Source: Tulasnella sp. 424
Lineage: Eukaryota > Basidiomycota > Agaricomycetes > Cantharellales > Tulasnellaceae
Direction of reading: 5' to 3'
DNA: 64,000 nt
NCBI GenBank assembly: GCA_019633425.1
Contig: WSUB01000024.1
Location: forward strand, 124,001 to 188,000
Shown here: positions 59,481 to 64,000 of the stretch, piece by piece
Position numbering within the stretch: position 1 is the first letter of the stretch
Layout: every line of letters starts with the position of its first letter
Program-made: the position numbers and the translations under genes
The notes under the pieces: generated by a model
Seen by the model: only the letters and a program-made list of their open reading frames with translations
What the model was told of the DNA's origin: nothing
Databases searched by the model: none

Positions 59481-61423
59481 ACTCTCTCAAGCGCTCGCAT
59501 ACTCCTGCCACACTCGACAATCCCCTTCCCTCTAATGCCATTCAACACCTCTACTTCTCTGCCCACCATCCACCTATATCCTCTCACCACCTACTGGACG
59601 CAACGATCCTACTTTCGGACGCCTTGAGCACCCTCTCCCCTACGTTTTTCTTCCTCCTTCTTCCTCTTCAACACAGTTTGGTACAACCAAGGCCTGAAAC
59701 AACGCCATAACAATTGGGAATTCGGTTCAATGAAAATTTCTCGGACGCACTCTTAACATCGCAAGCCCCCTTTCCCCCTTCCCCTTCCCCACTACTACAA
59801 CCTCACCACTACAACACAAACCCTACCCTTCCCCCCTACCCCAACCCGTCTCCTTTCTGTTCTCAACATCAATATACCAAATGCCCTGACAGAAATCTAT
59901 TCGAAGTTCGACTTCTCTTCAAATGTTGCTTTGCCCTTTTCCTGTTTATTCATCTTGAATCTATTATTGCCTTGTCTCTTCGTCCTGTTCCCGGTTTATA
60001 GGTTGAACCTGGACTTCTTCTTTTTTTCCCCGTTTCACTTTTCGGATAGTCACATTCGAAATTCTTCCCTTCGAGGTCCCATGTTTTCTTCCTTCATACT
60101 ATGGCCGGAGCCCTGAGCTCGAGTAGAGCTTGGTTCTGTTCCATATCTATGGTTACCTTGATTTGTCCCACTCTTATTCTTTTTTTGGTTGTGCTTTTAT
60201 TCTTTCGGGTCTGTTGTTTATTACATAGCAGAGAGAAATCGAAGAACAAAAAAATACCGAGTTGCACATCTATGTCTTCGTGCGTGTGTACATGTCCGTG
60301 TCTGAGTTGCTATGGTGTTTGAGCGAGCTGCTTTGAGAGATGCCGAAAGCTTTTTACGTCTTTAAATGAGGGTTCCGCGAAGGGCCGATTCTTCTGAGAG
60401 AGAGAGGCTTCACATCTCTATCTCCCTTCACATTCGCGTCATGGCCCCCCCATTGTCCCATCCTTTTCATATTTCCCAAACCAGGATAATGTGAATAAAA
60501 CCCGGGGGGAACGACAACCGACCTCGTTTTGGGGTTCTGTGTCATGTCACACACAACGCATGCAGCCTTGTCTGTGGTCGTTGTGCCCGCCGTGCACCCG
60601 CCGATTACCGAGTGGCAGAACAATCAAGCCCGGCGGTGTCATGCATTATACGCTAGAAGCCCAATGGCCCCTTTCTCCCTTCAAGAACTGCAGATAACCT
60701 CTTCTTAAATGGAGTGGAGCTCTCTTGTGGAGCGCGCATTGTTTAAATGGGCTGGTGGCTGTAACCGGAACCCTGGTGCGATGCGTGATCAGCGGGTCCG
60801 GCGACTTAGTTACTGGCGACCTTTGACGGATCTGGTTGGAGGTTGGTACGTTGGGGTGGAGCGCGATCTGCAGGCCATCGGACCGGTCAGAGCGCACCGG
60901 GCGCGCGACGTCAGAGGTGGACTTGATGGTTAGCTAGCTAGTCTCGCAGAAACGCGTATTCAATTTGACGAGCAAAGATGATGGATATTGGCGTTTTATG
61001 CGGCACTCTGGCAGGTCAAAGAAATCGTTTTATGAAGTAGTCTACTGCAGAGTCCGGACTCTTACAACAGTCGGGCACCTCAATTACAAGTGGGTTTACC
61101 AGATACATACTCCGAGATTCGTCATGACATGGATATCAAGTGCTCAAGACCAGTTCCGAAAGTGACATCAAGAACTACTAGCCATCGGTAGTTTCAACAA
61201 TCGTGGTCCGGAGCAGCCTTTGATCTCTTTCGAAGACCGAACCTGCTCTCATTCCCGACCTCCGTTATCCTAATCTCTAGACGATCGGCGCCTCCTTCCT
61301 AGTCAATAATCATATCTAGCGAGGTGTCCGCTATGGAACGCTGGGCGTCTCTTCCATCGTTGGCAGCGAAAACGGACGCAACCAGTGGAAGTGGATTGGT
61401 TAACCACGGCTGTCCGAGGACTA
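59481..61423. other. Long 3' flank and intergenic region
   Basis: Nearly 2 kb without a convincing gene. The first 600 bp are CT-rich with several short T-runs and probably form a long 3' UTR. 60.4-61.4 kb shows nothing I can assign. Confidence 0.45.
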
Positions 61424-62354
61424 TCACCCTTTCCTTCTTAGCCGACGCAGGTACCCTTCTTTGGCGTCTCCATTGGTCGGTGTTGCTACAACGGTATAAG
61501 GTGCCGAAGAAACCGAAGGAAAGAGTATGATGAGGGCAATGAAGGCGTACACGTTCAGTAAGCCCGCGATGCAGAGCACGGGCACTACTGGGTACAGTCC
61601 GAGAACGCCTAGTCTGGCTATCCACGCGCGACCTACTGTTACGGGCCGCACAGCTCCTCTTAGCAGGCCGAGAGCAATTCTCGCAAGGTTTGTTTCGCGA
61701 CTTTCCTCTTCGGGTGTTACTGAATAGCGTTGAAGATTGACAATGCTCGGTGCTCCCAGGATACGTAGAAGCAGCCCATATCTTCGCGGATATTTTTAAG
61801 ACACTGTTAATATGCTTTATCGATGGCCGACGTACTGCATGGGTGTAAGGTTCTGGTCCTGTGCAGACTGCAGGTTGATTCATCCGCCGAGACTCCTCGA
61901 ACCACTGAGACGCTACGCAGTAGGCAACCAAAGCCATAATAAACGAGCTTGTAAAGTTTACAGTGTAAGCCTATGGAGAAGGTTGCGTAAAATTTGGGTG
62001 GCCAATCCCGGACAGGAATCCACCGCGAGCGAAGAAAGGATCAAACCCCTCAGCGGGGCTTCTTGCCCCCCCCCCCTCCTATCCACGGCATAGCTCTCAT
62101 CTACCACGAACGTGCCATTTTTAATTGCATGAAGTAAACTCGGTTTATAGCCTTAGTAGACCTTGTGCTTGGTGCATACACAGCCAAACCGGCAGGGCGA
62201 GGGCCAATCTAGCTGAGAATGTTACCACAAGAAGGGCTGGAAGCATCGCTGCGATGAAGGGGATTCTCTTTTGCTTATCCGAGATAATGACTTGCGGAGG
62301 GCTATGTCGGTCAACATCGTCCTCGCCGTGGAGATGGACCAGCAGGGAGGACAT
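61424..62354 (-). CDS. Possible multi-exon membrane protein, unrecognised
   Basis: Three minus-strand blocks look coding. The first starts at ATG 62352-62354 (MSSLLVHLHGEDDVDRHSPP) and contains IPFIAAMLPALLVVTFSARL, a likely membrane helix. The second, near 61930, reads MALVAYCVASQWFEESRRMN. From a phase-0 donor after QPA, a 65-nt intron leads to CLKNIREDMGCFYVSWEHRA, LSIFNAIQ. A 60-nt intron ending ctgctaag then leads to GAVRPVTVGRAWIARLGVLG and two further hydrophobic stretches (YPVVPVLCIAGLLNVYAFIA). The join between the first and second block is not resolved, and the true 3' end is uncertain. A small polytopic membrane protein is the simplest reading; chance open frames remain possible. 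Confidence 0.35.
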
Positions 62355-62365
62355 CAAAGGGCTTT

Positions 62366-63065
62366 GGGGTTCGAAGGGCTGACAGCAAGGTAACAAGGGT
62401 ATCTTCGGAAATATGAGCCACAGCCTGAGCGGCCGCGTCCTTCAAACACCTACTCCTGTTGAAGGAGCCGGGGCGGTGAGACCAGAGCAGCGTTCTAGAA
62501 CAACTCCAAAGACTAGGGTGTCTGAAAGCTCTTAGGGGGGAGGGAGCTCCAGCAAGCCACTGGGCCCTCTATGATCTGTTCTTGGAAGTAACTTGAAAGT
62601 CGAGTGAACGGTCTCCCGCCAAGGGCGGTTTGATGGGTCGGCACCATGATGATAGAACAGATATTCAATACAAGCCAGTTGAAAGGCGGGTGTTCCAAGG
62701 TTAATAGGATGTTAACTTGAAGTGATTGCGTGAAAAGCTGGTCCCACAGAATTGAGAACGAATCAGGCGCTCCACAGGTGGGGTAGCCAGCGTTAGGTCA
62801 TGACGATTTCGAACGCAAGCTCAAAACGCGCTGACATTGCCATACGCAGACATATTGATCAGATTGATCCCTTACCTTGGTATCTTTGACAACATTGTTT
62901 ACGTAGCTGTTTGCCAGGTCGACTGATTGGCTACCGATAAAAGGTGAGCGAGTAAGTGGCGTCGTGCGAACGTGTGATGCAACCGCCCCCGGTCCCGCGC
63001 CCGAGGCCGAAGTCCAGATAAAATACTAGACAGTCTTGGCAAAGCGCTTTCTAACCACAATCGCG
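62366..63065. promoter_or_regulatory. Upstream region of the alpha/beta hydrolase gene
   Basis: No gene is visible here. An AT-rich TATA-like element, gataaaatacta (63016-63027), lies about 40-50 bp before the start codon at 63066. Confidence 0.4.
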
Positions 63066-63833
63066 ATGTCCCAGACGAAACCCATCATTGTGCTCGTTCC
63101 AGGCGCTTGGCATACAGCCGATATCTTCTCTTCATTCACTCCTCACCTCACCTCTGCTGGATACAAAACGATCACAGTCACTCTACCAAGCGTCGGCTGT
63201 TCTCCTCCAGTTAAAGACTTGCAGCCCGATTCTCAGGCCGTCCGTGATGCGATCATCCCCCACGTCGAAAATGGCGAGGACATCATCCTCTTCATGCATA
63301 GTTACGGAGCTGTCCCGGCCTGCCAGGGAATCAAGGGCTTGACCAAGTTGCCCTCGAGCGACACCAAGGGGGGAACAAAGGGAGGAGTCACGCACCTTGT
63401 ATTCTGCTGCGCCTTCGTCTTGCCTGCTGGCGTCGCCGTTCTCGACCCCAGGAAAGGCGAGCCCGAAACTTGGTTTCAAGTCAACGAAGACGCGACGATT
63501 GTCAACCCCGCCACGCCCATGAACACGTTCTACAACGACCTTACCCCGGAGATGGCTCAGCATCTAACCGAGACATGCGTCAAGCCGCAGAGCTTCCAAA
63601 CGTTTATGACAAAACCCCAGTACGCCGCTTGGCAGGAGGAGGCAACCCTACCATGCACGTACATCTTCACTGAGAAGGATCAGTGCGTCCCGTATGCTGT
63701 ACAGAAGATCATGGTTGAAATGAGTGGGAGGGAGTTCCAAACGGAGACGTTTGACATGGGGCATAGTCCTTTCGTTCGCTCTCCCGAGCAGATCGCTAAC
63801 GTGGTACGAAAGGCTGCGGGAGAGAAAACCTAG
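63066..63833 (+). CDS. Alpha/beta hydrolase, small single-domain type
   Basis: This single exon encodes 255 residues, one of the few intronless genes in the window. The ATG at 63066 opens MSQTKPIIVLVPGAWHTADI. VLVPGAWH is the oxyanion-hole strand-loop of the AB hydrolase_6/EstC-like group. ILFMHSYGAVPA carries the nucleophile Ser in a HSYGA elbow, YIFTEKDQCVPY the acid Asp, and DMGHSPFVRSPE the catalytic His. The cap region is short (NPATPMNTFYNDLTPEMAQH). All triad residues are present, so the enzyme should be active as an esterase, hydrolase or C-C hydrolase on a small substrate. There is no signal peptide, so it is cytosolic. No neighbour suggests a pathway. The absence of introns could mark recent acquisition or retroposition. 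Confidence 0.9.
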   Translation: MSQTKPIIVLVPGAWHTADIFSSFTPHLTSAGYKTITVTLPSVGCSPPVKDLQPDSQAVRDAIIPHVENGEDIILFMHSYGAVPACQGIKGLTKLPSSDTKGGTKGGVTHLVFCCAFVLPAGVAVLDPRKGEPETWFQVNEDATIVNPATPMNTFYNDLTPEMAQHLTETCVKPQSFQTFMTKPQYAAWQEEATLPCTYIFTEKDQCVPYAVQKIMVEMSGREFQTETFDMGHSPFVRSPEQIANVVRKAAGEKT

Positions 63834-64000
63834 TGGATTGATCTGGGACTTGAAATAAGGCTATCGAACCATTGCTTCCATGTGATCCCAAGTGTACCGA
63901 AGTGATATATGCAGAGACCCGTGTTGTCAGACAGATCTTTAGGAGGCTGTAGCACATCCGACCGGTCAAAAGATGGTCGCTGTAGTCTTCCACGACTGTG

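Noticed and set aside
61299..61937. 212-codon minus-strand frame without interruption
   Set aside because: Only its first part reads like protein; a spliced path in shifting frames explains the region better.

Overview
The window is nuclear DNA from a filamentous basidiomycete, most likely an Agaricomycete. Genes are dense and sit on both strands. Nearly all carry several GT-AG introns of about 50-70 nt, and the protein families (ARID/SWI1, Erf4, RPB8, AP-2 alpha, fungal Ppo oxygenase, HGD-type kinases) fit this. All gene models below were spliced by eye from frame continuity, donor/acceptor sites and conserved motifs.

Layout. 1-11 kb: the 3' part of a secreted beta-propeller (carboxymuconate-cyclase-like) gene, a DUF4140/DUF4139 protein, a RING E3 ligase with a CHFR-like Cys-rich tail, and a C2-RasGAP. 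11-25 kb, all on the minus strand: AP-2 alpha adaptin, the ARID subunit of SWI/SNF, and a very large fatty-acid dioxygenase (Ppo/linoleate diol synthase family) with an unusual C-terminal tail. 25-30.5 kb: RNA polymerase subunit RPB8, endonuclease V and a kinase-WD40 fusion. 30.5-37.8 kb: three head-to-tail copies of a roughly 2.4 kb unit, each carrying one O-fucosyltransferase-like type II membrane protein; the third copy holds a 100-N assembly gap. 38-51.7 kb: an MFS exporter, Erf4, ribosomal protein eL32, the PP2A scaffold subunit, a MYND-like zinc protein, hexose-6-phosphate mutarotase and a MEMO1 homologue. 51.7-64 kb is gene-poor: about 5.8 kb with no convincing gene and a degenerate dispersed repeat, an acidic unrecognised protein, a doubtful membrane-protein gene and an intronless alpha/beta hydrolase.

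Most genes are single-copy housekeeping genes (transcription, chromatin, endocytosis, signalling, repair) and do not form an obvious metabolic cluster. The most unusual item is the Ppo-type oxygenase at 18.5-24.6 kb. Its P450 half keeps ExxR but has Leu at the heme-thiolate Cys position. The reading frame then runs without a stop or an in-frame Met through about 420 further residues: a Pro/Ser-rich linker, two copies of a PxxPxR-bearing repeat, and a jacalin-like beta-prism domain. This looks like an undescribed lectin-tethered oxylipin dioxygenase. The second item is the recent, partly mis-assembled tandem triplication of the glycosyltransferase-like gene.
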